From positions 201,790-265,789 of the forward strand of contig NZ_WIBJ01000031.1 of assembly GCF_009495755.1 (NCBI RefSeq): a stretch of 64,000 nt of DNA, given 5' to 3'. Of the stretch, positions 46,051-54,524 are shown one piece after another; within the stretch, counting starts at the first letter, position 1; the number at the start of each line of letters is the position of its first letter. Source of the stretch: Flavobacterium sp. LMO8. Lineage in GTDB: Bacteria > Bacteroidota > Bacteroidia > Flavobacteriales > Flavobacteriaceae. The position numbers and the translations under genes were made by a program. Below the pieces are notes generated by a model. That model made no database searches. It saw only the letters and a list, made by a program, of their open reading frames with translations, and was not told the origin of the DNA.

Positions 46051-47421
46051 TTAATTGTTCACATTTAGTGGATTGTAACCTAAATAAGGTACTTCCATTT
46101 CTTTGAAAATTACACCGTAATCTTCTAATTCTTTTAGTATTGGATTGTACACTTCTTTTGTAATTGGTAATTGTACGCCAGGAGTGGTAATTTCTTTGTT
46201 TAAAATTTTTAATGTTGCAATTGCAACAGGTAGCCCAACTGTTTTCGCCATTGAAGTATAAGTTTGATCATCACCAATACAAACCATTGTTGAATCAATT
46301 TGTTTCTTTTCTCCATTTAATTCATAACCAAATTTATGATACATAACAATCATGTCTTTATCATTTGGTTCCAAAGCCCATTTTTCTGATAATATCTTTT
46401 CTAATATTTGAGCTGGAGTTGCTTTTACTAATCCTACTTTTTTGTTTGGATTAAATAAGTCAATTTCAACTAATTTGTCCCAAATAATATCGTCTTGATC
46501 AATTTTTTGAATGTGTCGTAATTTGATTTCTACAGTATCAGTTGGATGATAAGGTAAGAATGAATTCGTAAATTCTCTATAGGTCATGCTTTCCGAGTTG
46601 TCAATAGTATACGAATCGTCAGTCATTCCAAGTTGTACTAAAATGTCCCAAGCTCTTGAGTACCCAACTCTTCTAATCGTTCCTCGGTAACAAGTTAAAG
46701 CGTCGTCTAACCCATAAACACTTCTGTATTTTAAGGAATCTCGGTTGGCATACGCTTCAAATCTTCCGTAACCTTCCACTTCTAAAAATTCAGTTCTTCT
46801 AAATAATTTTGAATACGGAATGTACTTGTAATTTCCTTCTTGAATAAATTTTGCAGCACCACCTTGTCCTGCTAAAACAACGTTTCTAGGATTCCAAGTG
46901 AATTTATAATTCCATAAATTAGTATCGCTTTCAGGAGCTACTAATCCACCGCAGAACGATTCAAATAAAATGATGTTACCCCCTTTTTCGCGAATTTCAT
47001 CCAATACTTTCATCGCACTCATATGATCGATTCCTGGATCAAGCCCAATTTCGTTCATGAAAACCAAGCCATTTTCTTTAGCCGCAGCGTCTAGTTCTTG
47101 CATCGCGGGACTAATGTAAGATGCCGTCACCATGTGTTTTTTGTAAGTAATACAATCTTTAGCCACTTCTAAATGCAAATGTGCCGGCAGCATAGAAACT
47201 ACAACATCTGCTTTTTGAATTTCTTCTTTTCGTTGTGCCTCATTAAAAATATCAAAAGCAATGGCTCTCGCATTTTTGTGATTGTTAGTCTTTTGTTTAG
47301 CTAATTCTTCCGATAAATCAGCAATTGTAACATGTAGATTTTCTTTTTCCGAATTTCCTAAAAGGTATTTTATGAGTGATGAAGCTGATCTTCCTGCTCC
47401 AATGACTAAAATATGTCTCAT
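46051..47421 (-). CDS. Saccharopine dehydrogenase-like oxidoreductase
   Basis: A 456-residue NAD(P)-dependent dehydrogenase. The Rossmann motif is ILVIGAGRSASSLIKYL at the N-terminus. Next come AIAFDIFNEAQRKEEIQKADVVVSMLPAHLH and the conserved HMVTASYISPAMQELDAAAKENGLVFMNEIGLDPGIDHM, hallmarks of the LYS9-type saccharopine reductase group. The substrate is unproven; lysine degradation via saccharopine is one option. The next gene (Lrp) is on the same strand beyond a terminator. Confidence 0.92.
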   Translation of the reverse strand: MRHILVIGAGRSASSLIKYLLGNSEKENLHVTIADLSEELAKQKTNNHKNARAIAFDIFNEAQRKEEIQKADVVVSMLPAHLHLEVAKDCITYKKHMVTASYISPAMQELDAAAKENGLVFMNEIGLDPGIDHMSAMKVLDEIREKGGNIILFESFCGGLVAPESDTNLWNYKFTWNPRNVVLAGQGGAAKFIQEGNYKYIPYSKLFRRTEFLEVEGYGRFEAYANRDSLKYRSVYGLDDALTCYRGTIRRVGYSRAWDILVQLGMTDDSYTIDNSESMTYREFTNSFLPYHPTDTVEIKLRHIQKIDQDDIIWDKLVEIDLFNPNKKVGLVKATPAQILEKILSEKWALEPNDKDMIVMYHKFGYELNGEKKQIDSTMVCIGDDQTYTSMAKTVGLPVAIATLKILNKEITTPGVQLPITKEVYNPILKELEDYGVIFKEMEVPYLGYNPLNVNN

Positions 47422-47522
47422 CTTTGGGTGTGTTGTAAAAATATCACACGAAGATAGTAAAATGTTATATTTATGAAAACATTTTATTGATTTATGTCAT
47501 AATTTAACATAAAAACTTTTCC

Positions 47523-47530
47523 TATCTTTG
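47523..47530 (+). promoter_or_regulatory. -7 box of the DUF423 gene
   Basis: TATCTTTG, 17 bases before the ATG at 47548. Confidence 0.6.
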
Positions 47531-47547
47531 GTCTCAAATTTAAAAAA

Positions 47548-47934
47548 ATGGACAAAAGAATACTATTAGTTGCCGCATTTTTAGGGATAACGGCAATAAT
47601 TTTAGGGGCATTTGGAGCTCACGCATTAAAAAAATTACTTTCGATGGAGCAATTGGCAACATTTGAAGTTGGGGTGCGTTATCAAATGTATCATGCATTG
47701 TTTCTTTTGTTTATTGGAACTTTTACTTTTTTAGGAGAGAAAGAACGCTCAATCATTTTTTATTTAACGATAGTAGGTGTTTTGTTTTTTTCAGGGTCTA
47801 TTTATCTTTTAGCGACAAACACGGTTACCAATTTGAAGACTAAATTTCTAGGACCTATTACGCCAATAGGCGGTTTGTTCTTGGTTTCGGCTTGGGGATA
47901 CTTATTTTATGCTGTTTTATCTAAAAAACAGTAA
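47548..47934 (+). CDS. DUF423 family membrane protein
   Basis: A 128-residue protein with four membrane helices. The DUF423 core is LGAFGAHALKK near residue 25, followed by QMYHALFLLFIG and GSIYLLA...GPITPIGGLFLVSAW. It is an inner-membrane protein of unknown function; related YgdD-type proteins exist. It is divergent from the saccharopine dehydrogenase. Confidence 0.92.
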   Translation: MDKRILLVAAFLGITAIILGAFGAHALKKLLSMEQLATFEVGVRYQMYHALFLLFIGTFTFLGEKERSIIFYLTIVGVLFFSGSIYLLATNTVTNLKTKFLGPITPIGGLFLVSAWGYLFYAVLSKKQ

Positions 47935-47964
47935 TTAAAAAAACGCTATCTAAAATATAATTTA

Positions 47965-47972
47965 TAATTTTG
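47965..47972 (+). promoter_or_regulatory. -7 box of pckA
   Basis: TAATTTTG, 34 bases before the ATG. Confidence 0.55.
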
Positions 47973-48006
47973 CACTTTATTAAATACACAACATAACAAA
48001 CAATTT

Positions 48007-49632
48007 ATGGATACGAATACGCATATTACGAAATCGATTTCGTTAGAAAAGTACGGAATCGTTAATGTATCAGAAATAATATACAATCCTTCATACGACT
48101 ATTTATATAATGAAGAATTAAATCCAGCTTTAGAAGGATTTGAAAGAGGGCAGTTATCTGAACTTGGTGCGGTTAACGTAATGACAGGTGAATTCACAGG
48201 TCGTTCTCCTAAAGATAAATATATTGTTAAAGATAGCGTTACAGAAAACACGATTTGGTGGAATTCTGATAAAGCAGCTAACGATAACAAACCGATTTCA
48301 CAAGATACTTGGAATGCTTTAAAAGAAACTACGGTAAAGCAATTGTCAAACAAAAAATTATATGTGGTTGACGCTTTTTGTGGTGCAAACGAAAATACTA
48401 GATTGAAGGTTCGTTTCATCATGGAAGTAGCATGGCAAGCACACTTTGTTAAAAACATGTTCATCCGTCCAACAGAAGCTGAATTAGATAATTTTGGAGA
48501 GCCTGATTTTATTGTAATGAACGGTTCAAAAACAAGTTTCAAAGTTTACGGAGCTCACGGATTAAACTCTGAAGTATATGTAGCGTTCAACTTAACGGAG
48601 AAAATCCAATTAATTGGAGGAACTTGGTACGGTGGAGAAATGAAAAAAGGATTATTCTCAATAATGAACTATTACTTGCCATTACAAGGAATCGCTTCTA
48701 TGCACTGTTCAGCTAATAAAGGAAAAGATGGTGATGTGGCTGTTTTCTTTGGTTTATCAGGAACAGGAAAAACTACTTTATCAACAGATCCAAAACGTGA
48801 ATTAATCGGAGACGATGAGCACGGATGGGATAACGATGGTGTTTTCAATTTTGAAGGTGGATGTTACGCAAAAACTATCGATTTAAGTGCAGCAAACGAA
48901 CCAGACATCTTTGGAGCAATCAAAAAAGACGCGTTGTTAGAAAACGTAACAGTTGATGCTAACGGAAAAATTGATTTTAAAGATGGTTCTGTTACTCAAA
49001 ACACACGTGTTTCTTATCCAATTAACCATATTGAAAATATTGTAAGACCCGTTTCTAAAGCAGGTCACGCTACTAAAGTTATTTTCTTAACAGCAGATGC
49101 CTTTGGAGTAATGCCTCCCGTATCTAAATTAACTCCTGAACAAACTAAATATTACTTCTTGTCAGGATTTACAGCTAAATTAGCAGGAACTGAAAGAGGA
49201 GTAACACAACCAGAACCAACATTTTCAGCTTGTTTCGGAAAAGCATTCTTATCTTTACACCCAACAAAATATGGTGAAGAATTAGTTAAGAAAATGGAGC
49301 AACACAATGCTACAGCTTACATGGTAAACACAGGTTGGAACGGAACAGGAAAACGTATTTCAATCAAAGATACAAGAGCAATTATAGATGCTATCTTAGA
49401 TGGTTCAATCGAAAAAGCGGAAACAAAAACAGTTCCAGTATTTAATTTTGTAGTTCCTACTGCTTTACCAAATGTAGATACCAACATTTTAGATCCAAGA
49501 AATACCTATGCTGATGCTGCTGAATGGCAAACAAAAGCAGAAGATTTAGCTTCAAGATTTATCAAAAACTTCGTTCAATATACGGATAACGAAGAAGGAA
49601 AATCTTTAGTAGCAGCTGGTCCTCAATTGTAA
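48007..49632 (+). CDS. pckA: Phosphoenolpyruvate carboxykinase (ATP)
   Basis: A 541-residue ATP-dependent PEP carboxykinase. The N-terminal substrate segment has TGRSPKDKY (64-72). The P-loop is [11 protein letters not shown] (249-259), followed by the metal site GDDEHGWD. It converts oxaloacetate to PEP for gluconeogenesis, linking to the TCA enzymes sucAB in this window. Length matches bacterial PckA. A terminator follows at 49652-49678. Confidence 0.97.
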   Translation: MDTNTHITKSISLEKYGIVNVSEIIYNPSYDYLYNEELNPALEGFERGQLSELGAVNVMTGEFTGRSPKDKYIVKDSVTENTIWWNSDKAANDNKPISQDTWNALKETTVKQLSNKKLYVVDAFCGANENTRLKVRFIMEVAWQAHFVKNMFIRPTEAELDNFGEPDFIVMNGSKTSFKVYGAHGLNSEVYVAFNLTEKIQLIGGTWYGGEMKKGLFSIMNYYLPLQGIASMHCSANKGKDGDVAVFFGLSGTGKTTLSTDPKRELIGDDEHGWDNDGVFNFEGGCYAKTIDLSAANEPDIFGAIKKDALLENVTVDANGKIDFKDGSVTQNTRVSYPINHIENIVRPVSKAGHATKVIFLTADAFGVMPPVSKLTPEQTKYYFLSGFTAKLAGTERGVTQPEPTFSACFGKAFLSLHPTKYGEELVKKMEQHNATAYMVNTGWNGTGKRISIKDTRAIIDAILDGSIEKAETKTVPVFNFVVPTALPNVDTNILDPRNTYADAAEWQTKAEDLASRFIKNFVQYTDNEEGKSLVAAGPQL

Positions 49633-49651
49633 TATAATAAAATTAAATAGT

Positions 49652-49678
49652 AAAAGTCCTGAAATATTCAGGACTTTT
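49652..49678 (+). terminator. Terminator of pckA
   Basis: Arms AAAAGTCCTGAA (49652-49663) and TTCAGGACTTTT (49667-49678) with a 3-base loop and T-run. Confidence 0.9.
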
Positions 49679-49699
49679 TTGTTTGCGTAATAAGTGTTA

Positions 49700-49897
49700 T
49701 TATTTTTTTATTTTTCCTAAGATTAATTTAGTAAGTAAAATTAAAAACAATATCACTGCTATTAATGTAGTTATTGTATAATAAGGAATTACATAATAAT
49801 TATCATAAATACTAAAGAAAAAAAAGTCTTCTTTTAATGTTAAACTAGCAGTTGACAACACAATAATGGTTGTAACATAAATCATTATTTTTTTCAT
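49700..49897 (-). CDS. Small two-helix membrane protein (cassette gene 3)
   Basis: A 65-residue protein with two hydrophobic segments (MIYVTTIIVLSTASLTL and YYTITTLIAVILFLILLTKLIL) and a basic end. Its start overlaps the stop of the previous gene by 4 bases (ATGA arrangement), so translation is coupled. No motif is recognised. It may be an accessory or second protective protein of the cassette, but this rests only on position. Confidence 0.6.
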   Translation of the reverse strand: MKKIMIYVTTIIVLSTASLTLKEDFFFFSIYDNYYVIPYYTITTLIAVILFLILLTKLILGKIKK

Positions 49898-50475
49898 AGT
49901 TTGTTTTGATTTAAAAAGAAAGCATTGAAAAAATTAAATTCCCCCATTTCAATGTCTTGAAAATTAATATTTGGAATTGTTTCATTTGCTAATTGAATAG
50001 GAAATTTATTAAAACCAGTTTGTTTCTCAATTATGCATGATATAGTTTTGATTTCTTCTAAAAAAATCGATTGCTCTTTTTCGGGATTATGCATAGGAAC
50101 TGTTTTCCATTTATATGGATTTAATTCAATTTCATTTTCTAGTATATAAATCAAATATAAGGGAACTAAAAAACTAATATGAATACAAATTTTATTCAGA
50201 GTTGAGTCTCGTAAAACATCTATTTCTAAAGAAATACATCTGTCCTCCCAATTAGAAACAGTCACGTCGGTAATGTTTTTTAAATGGTCAATGTTTTTTA
50301 TTTCATCAATTATCTTGATATAAAAATCAGATTCTAAATAATTAGAAAATTCATTTAAAGTATTTGTTAAATTCTTATATTCAAAAGTTTTCAAATAGTT
50401 TTCCTTATCAAGTATATTATCAATATTCTTTGGATAAAATAAATAAGCTAAATTTTTTAAATTTTTTTGTATCAT
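49894..50475 (-). CDS. Hypothetical cytoplasmic protein, candidate immunity protein (cassette gene 2)
   Basis: A 193-residue soluble protein very rich in Asn, Ile, Lys, Glu with no signal peptide. Early residues LFYPKNIDNILDKENYLKTFEYKNL and the middle WEDRCISLEID...HISFLVPLYLIYI look like a small mixed alpha/beta fold. I recall similar proteins beside polymorphic toxins in Bacteroidetes, but cannot confirm this. It begins 3 bases after the lipoprotein gene, and the AT-rich, Asn-rich composition differs from the core neighbours. Immunity role is inference. Confidence 0.6.
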   Translation of the reverse strand: MIQKNLKNLAYLFYPKNIDNILDKENYLKTFEYKNLTNTLNEFSNYLESDFYIKIIDEIKNIDHLKNITDVTVSNWEDRCISLEIDVLRDSTLNKICIHISFLVPLYLIYILENEIELNPYKWKTVPMHNPEKEQSIFLEEIKTISCIIEKQTGFNKFPIQLANETIPNINFQDIEMGEFNFFNAFFLNQNKL

Positions 50476-50478
50476 TTT

Positions 50479-51954
50479 TTAATTACAATTTCCATTACCA
50501 AAACTAGTTCTATATTGAGTTGGTATAATAGTAAAATTATTTGCGTTGAAGTTAACTCTTCCTCCAGGAATGTATAAAGGATAATTATGTTTTAATCTTT
50601 GTTTAAAGTACATGTCGACTATCATTCCAGATACTGGCTTGTTGCCAAATTTCTTTACTGTTTCATCCATTGCTTGTTCTAATGCATGAGCTGAGGTATT
50701 TGCGGCTAATCCAGGGCTAATATAAGTACTTCCAACACTTAGATTTATAGGGCAACCAAATAAAATGGCTTGAGGAAATTCGGATAAATGATTGACATAA
50801 ATTCCTTGAGGTGAAATAACGGTTACTTGAAAATGAATATTTAATACAGCTGATTCTTGCCAATTAGAGCCTGTTTGCTGAAAATTGAAACTTTCACAAT
50901 TTGGATCAATATCTACGTTCTCCGGTTCTACATCGTCGTTTTCAGGATTTAAAATATCAATGATAATCTCTGAAATAAAGTTGTGGTTTTCAGTTGTATT
51001 GCCATATGAGTTTAAATAGTCATTTGCCAAATCAATCAACTCCATTGCAAAAGCTGGGTCGGCATCAACTTGAGGTAAATAACTAGAAATTGAAGCTACT
51101 GCATCATCATTTACAGGATTAGTCCACCAAGCAAATTGAGTTGGAGATAAGTTTTTCACAAATTCTTTTACAATTTGAGCGGCCATTGTTGTGGTTATCG
51201 GGGCAGTTGTTACTGTTGTGGAACCAGTTCCAGCACCTAATCCACCATGATTGTTAGAAGAACTACCGCCAGCACCCCCGCCCGTTGAGTAATGAAAACT
51301 CCAGTAATAACTACAAGTAGAGTTTATTAAGGTTATTGTACTTTCTCCTGTTGAAGGATTGGCAACATCCATGTAGCCGTATTCATTAGTAATTTCATAA
51401 GTTTCATCGCAATAATAATTTAAATTACCAGTTTCATCACTATAAACAACAGTATTACTGCTTGAATAAAATATTTTGTTATTTAAATTTTCAGTGTTAA
51501 ACACTATTTCTCTAATAGAAGCATTAGTATTTTGACCATTCATTGCTGCTTCTTTATTTGGTCCATAGTTAACTAAATAAGTTTTTGTTGTGTTATCCAT
51601 TTGTTGAACAACTAAATTTTCAAAATCGTTTGAATTTTCTCTATAAACTGGAAATGTTAACGAGGTAAAGTTGTCGCCTTCAATCAACATTGCTTCTTCC
51701 GTATCAATTAATATGTCCAAAACTGGATCTATAATTATTTTTGAATTTATATTTTCTTTTTTTACGTTATTAATCGTGTTGATTTTTTCAAGAGCAAATG
51801 AATAATTGTTTATTCGATTCTCTTTTATTTTCTTTACTTTTATTTCGCTTTGGTTTTTTGAAGAAACAACATCTTCTTCAACTTGACAGCTTATAGTAGT
51901 TAGAGTTAAACTAAATGATAGTAAGAGTGATAATAATTTGATTTTTCGTTTCAT
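50479..51954 (-). CDS. Modular lipoprotein with distinct C-terminal domain (candidate effector)
   Basis: A 491-residue protein. The lipoprotein signal has lipobox TISC with Cys23. Residues 24-220 form a stalk-like N-terminal region. Residues 224-256 are a Gly/Ser/Thr linker. Residues 257-335 are helical (NLSPTQFAWWTNP...AFAMELIDLANDYL). Residues 352-491 are a separate domain with three Cys and the C-terminal SGMIVDMYFKQRLKHNYPL. Signal, conserved stalk, flexible linker and variable end is the design of polymorphic effectors. No toxin catalytic motif is recognised. Two small coupled genes follow. Confidence 0.65.
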   Translation of the reverse strand: MKRKIKLLSLLLSFSLTLTTISCQVEEDVVSSKNQSEIKVKKIKENRINNYSFALEKINTINNVKKENINSKIIIDPVLDILIDTEEAMLIEGDNFTSLTFPVYRENSNDFENLVVQQMDNTTKTYLVNYGPNKEAAMNGQNTNASIREIVFNTENLNNKIFYSSSNTVVYSDETGNLNYYCDETYEITNEYGYMDVANPSTGESTITLINSTCSYYWSFHYSTGGGAGGSSSNNHGGLGAGTGSTTVTTAPITTTMAAQIVKEFVKNLSPTQFAWWTNPVNDDAVASISSYLPQVDADPAFAMELIDLANDYLNSYGNTTENHNFISEIIIDILNPENDDVEPENVDIDPNCESFNFQQTGSNWQESAVLNIHFQVTVISPQGIYVNHLSEFPQAILFGCPINLSVGSTYISPGLAANTSAHALEQAMDETVKKFGNKPVSGMIVDMYFKQRLKHNYPLYIPGGRVNFNANNFTIIPTQYRTSFGNGNCN

Positions 51955-52263
51955 AATTGTTTGTCTTTAAAATTACTGAATTTTTTCCTAATTTGTTTTA
52001 AAAGTTAATAAATATTTAGGCAATTTATAAAGTAATATTTTATTTCTGTTACAGATTTTCTGTACATTTTCAATTTGATTTTCCAGTGTTTATTGAGTTT
52101 CTTTATTTTAAAATTATATTTTGTTGTTCTGAGGCGTCTTATTTTTACTTATCATAGAATAAATACTTATCACGAATTACACACTGTAGATATTGAGTTG
52201 TATTTTAAAACAAAAAACCCAAACTCTTTCGAATTTGGGTTCTATATAATTTTCCTTGTTTTT
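51955..52263. other. Intergenic region of 309 bases
   Basis: No convincing gene. It contains the upstream region of the lipoprotein gene, a perfect 15-base palindrome TACAGA-TTT-TCTGTA at 52050-52064, and the hemD terminator at 52216-52241. Otherwise AT-rich and unstructured. Confidence 0.6.
52216..52241 (-). terminator. Terminator of hemD, near-copy of the sucB terminator
   Basis: Arms AACCCAAA (52216-52223) and TTTGGGTT (52234-52241), loop of 10, T-run on the minus strand. Surrounding sequence 52211-52248 is almost the same as 9441-9477. Confidence 0.8.
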
Positions 52264-53022
52264 TTATTTTCCTTTATTAACCTCGGCAACATATTTTTCT
52301 AAAGCTCCCGTCATCGATGGAGTTCCAGGGCTTGGCGCCATGATGTCTACTCGCAAACCGTGTTCTAAAGCTTCTTTTTGAGTAGTACTTCCAAAAACAG
52401 CAATACGAGTATTGTTTTGTTTAAAATCTGGGAAGTTTTTAAACAATGATTTAATTCCGGTTGGACTAAAGAACGCTAAAACATCGTAATAAACATCTTT
52501 TAAATCTGTTAAGTCACTCATTACTGTTCTGTAAAAAACTGCTTTTGTCCAATCAACTTTTAAGCCGTCAAGTGTTTGAGGAACATCTGCATTTAATTGG
52601 TCGGAAGAAGGTAGTAAAAACTTCTCATCTTTGTATTTTTTAATAAGAGAAGACATGTCAACAAAGTCTTTTTGTCCAACATATATTTTTCTTTTTCTAT
52701 AAACTACATATCGTTGTAAGTAAAAAGCAACGGCTTCAGATTGACAGAAATATTTTAAATCTTCTGGCACTTTATAACGCATCTCTTCAGCTACTCTAAA
52801 AAAATGGTCAACAGCATTTCTACTTGTTAATATTATGGCAGTAAAGTTATTTAGATCTATTTTTTGAGCACGAACTTCTTTAGCAGGAACACCTTCTACG
52901 TGGATGAAAGGTCTAAAATCAACCTTTACTTTCAGTTTATTTTGAAGCTCAAAATAAGGAGAATTTTCTACTTTAGGCTCTGGTTGTGAAACTAATATTG
53001 TTTTCACTTTCAAATTTGACAT
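52264..53022 (-). CDS. hemD: Uroporphyrinogen-III synthase
   Basis: A 252-residue HemD-type protein with the two-domain fold of uroporphyrinogen-III synthase. Conserved pieces are VKTILVSQPEP near the start, IILTSRNAVDHFF, LLPSSDQLNADVPQTL and FFSPTGIKSLFKNFP. It closes hydroxymethylbilane to uroporphyrinogen III. I start at the ATG of MSNLKVK at 53022, 8 bases beyond the previous gene; a longer start would overlap it. Overall similarity is modest, as usual for HemD. Confidence 0.88.
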   Translation of the reverse strand: MSNLKVKTILVSQPEPKVENSPYFELQNKLKVKVDFRPFIHVEGVPAKEVRAQKIDLNNFTAIILTSRNAVDHFFRVAEEMRYKVPEDLKYFCQSEAVAFYLQRYVVYRKRKIYVGQKDFVDMSSLIKKYKDEKFLLPSSDQLNADVPQTLDGLKVDWTKAVFYRTVMSDLTDLKDVYYDVLAFFSPTGIKSLFKNFPDFKQNNTRIAVFGSTTQKEALEHGLRVDIMAPSPGTPSMTGALEKYVAEVNKGK

Positions 53023-53030
53023 ATTTCTCT

Positions 53031-53696
53031 CTAATTTTTTGTAAACCAATTATAAATAAAATAGTAAGGTGCTATTTCAAGGGTGCAAAGATATAAAATA
53101 AAATAAAATATTTTACGTAATAGTAAATTTTGATATAATTTCAGCGCAACCAAGTAAGTAGTGATGTTTATAGTAATTAAGACTGTCAGTAATGACCAAA
53201 AGAACCAATCTGAATTAAATGAATTGTAAAATAAAATGATGTTAATAGGTAATAAAATGAAACCAAAATAAGCTCTATAATTCACTTTCAGTAAGTTAAA
53301 TTGCTCGTTAAATTCTTCAATTTTAAATGCAGTTGCAATAATTTTCTCAATTAAGAATTTCGAAAGTATAAAAACAGTTAAAAAAGTAAAAACTTGAATG
53401 TAAACAATAAAGTCAGTTTTTTCGGCTCTATCAAATTGATTTAATATTAATAAAGTAAAGAATGAAAACGAAATTAGCTGTAAGATAAACATTGAAATAG
53501 TAAAGCCGCTCATTAAGTTACTACTGTCTCGGTAAATTTTAGTGTATTTATCGGAAAAAGCCAATCGAATAAATTCGTTAAATCGAACAGAAGAAATTGT
53601 TTTATTTATGGCAATAATTCCCACGCAAATAACAAACAAGATGGTTGCCCAGTCCTTGCTTTCGATGATTCTATCGTGTAATTGAATTGCTAACAT
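53031..53696 (-). CDS. DUF4271 family membrane protein
   Basis: A 221-residue protein with about six membrane helices and the DUF4271 pattern (SDKYTKIYRD...YRAYFGFILLPINIILFYN). It lies directly upstream of hemD, the standard flavobacterial pairing, and shares its transcript. Function unknown. A TAATTTTG box at 53704-53711 sits only 8 bases from the ATG, so the mRNA is near-leaderless. Confidence 0.88.
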   Translation of the reverse strand: MLAIQLHDRIIESKDWATILFVICVGIIAINKTISSVRFNEFIRLAFSDKYTKIYRDSSNLMSGFTISMFILQLISFSFFTLLILNQFDRAEKTDFIVYIQVFTFLTVFILSKFLIEKIIATAFKIEEFNEQFNLLKVNYRAYFGFILLPINIILFYNSFNSDWFFWSLLTVLITINITTYLVALKLYQNLLLRKIFYFILYLCTLEIAPYYFIYNWFTKN

Positions 53697-53703
53697 ACTG
53701 CCG

Positions 53704-53711
53704 CAAAATTA
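53704..53711 (-). promoter_or_regulatory. -7 box of the DUF4271-hemD unit
   Basis: TAATTTTG on the minus strand; its G is 8 bases from the ATG, leaving almost no leader. Confidence 0.5.
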
Positions 53712-53753
53712 CAAAAAATAGTATCACTTTCATTATTATAAAATTATTAAGAA

Positions 53754-53780
53754 TTGTCAACAAGAAATACCTTATTTTTG
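53754..53780 (+). promoter_or_regulatory. Promoter of the Dpm1-like gene
   Basis: TTG at 53754-53756 and TATTTTTG at 53773-53780, spacing 16 bases. The TTG is thus a -33 box, not a start codon. Confidence 0.55.
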
Positions 53781-53801
53781 CAGTTGAAATACAAGATTTT
53801 T

Positions 53802-54524
53802 ATGGCTCAAGGTATTGTTGTAATTCCAACTTTTAACGAAATTGAAAATATTGACGCTATCATTAAGGCTGTTTTTGCATTGCAAACGCCATTTGATGTT
53901 TTAGTAGTAGACGACAATTCTCCAGATGGAACTGCTGCAAAGGTAAAAGAATTGCAACAAGAATTTCCTTCGCAATTGCATTTAAAAGTTCGCATGAAAA
54001 AATCGGGTTTAGGAACGGCTTATGTAGCAGGTTTTAAATGGGCGCTTTCTCATGGATATGATTATATTTTTGAAATGGATGCCGATTTTTCTCACAATCC
54101 TAATGATTTAGAAAAGTTATTAGTAGCTTGTGAAAATGGAGCGGATGTTGCTATTGGTTCTCGATATTCAAACGGAGTAAATGTGGTAAACTGGCCTTTA
54201 AGCCGAGTTTTGTTATCTTATTTTGCTTCAGTTTATGTGAGGATTATAACCGGAATGAAAATTGCGGATGCAACAGCAGGTTTTAAATGTTACAGAAGAA
54301 CTGTATTAGAAAAAATTAATTTAGATAAAATAAAATTTGTGGGTTATGCGTTTCAAATAGAAATGAAATATCGTGCCTTTGTAAATAAATTCGTTATTGT
54401 TGAGGTTCCTATCATTTTTACAGATAGAACTAAAGGACAATCAAAAATGAGCGGTGGAATTATTCGTGAAGCCGTTGTTGGAGTAATAATGTTAAGAATA
54501 CATAAAATGTTTAATAGATTATAA
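53802..54524 (+). CDS. Polyprenol-phosphate mannosyl/glycosyltransferase (Dpm1-like)
   Basis: A 240-residue GT2 enzyme. It has VVIPTFNEIENI at the start, VVDDNSPDGT, the DxD-like MDADFSHNP and FTDRTKGQSKMSGGIIREA at the end. It transfers a sugar to a polyprenol phosphate carrier on the inner membrane. I use ATG 53802 because the upstream TTG at 53754 lies in the promoter. It is the first of a coupled operon with pyrC and the DUF4296 gene (stop and start overlap). Confidence 0.95.
   Translation: MAQGIVVIPTFNEIENIDAIIKAVFALQTPFDVLVVDDNSPDGTAAKVKELQQEFPSQLHLKVRMKKSGLGTAYVAGFKWALSHGYDYIFEMDADFSHNPNDLEKLLVACENGADVAIGSRYSNGVNVVNWPLSRVLLSYFASVYVRIITGMKIADATAGFKCYRRTVLEKINLDKIKFVGYAFQIEMKYRAFVNKFVIVEVPIIFTDRTKGQSKMSGGIIREAVVGVIMLRIHKMFNRL

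Noticed and set aside
52075-52302. Plus-strand frame of 75 residues in the lipoprotein-hemD gap
   Set aside because: It runs through the hemD terminator into hemD in antisense and has biased hydrophobic composition.
53754-53801. TTG start extending the Dpm1-like protein by 16 residues
   Set aside because: The TTG fits the -33 box and the -7 box lies inside the supposed extension.
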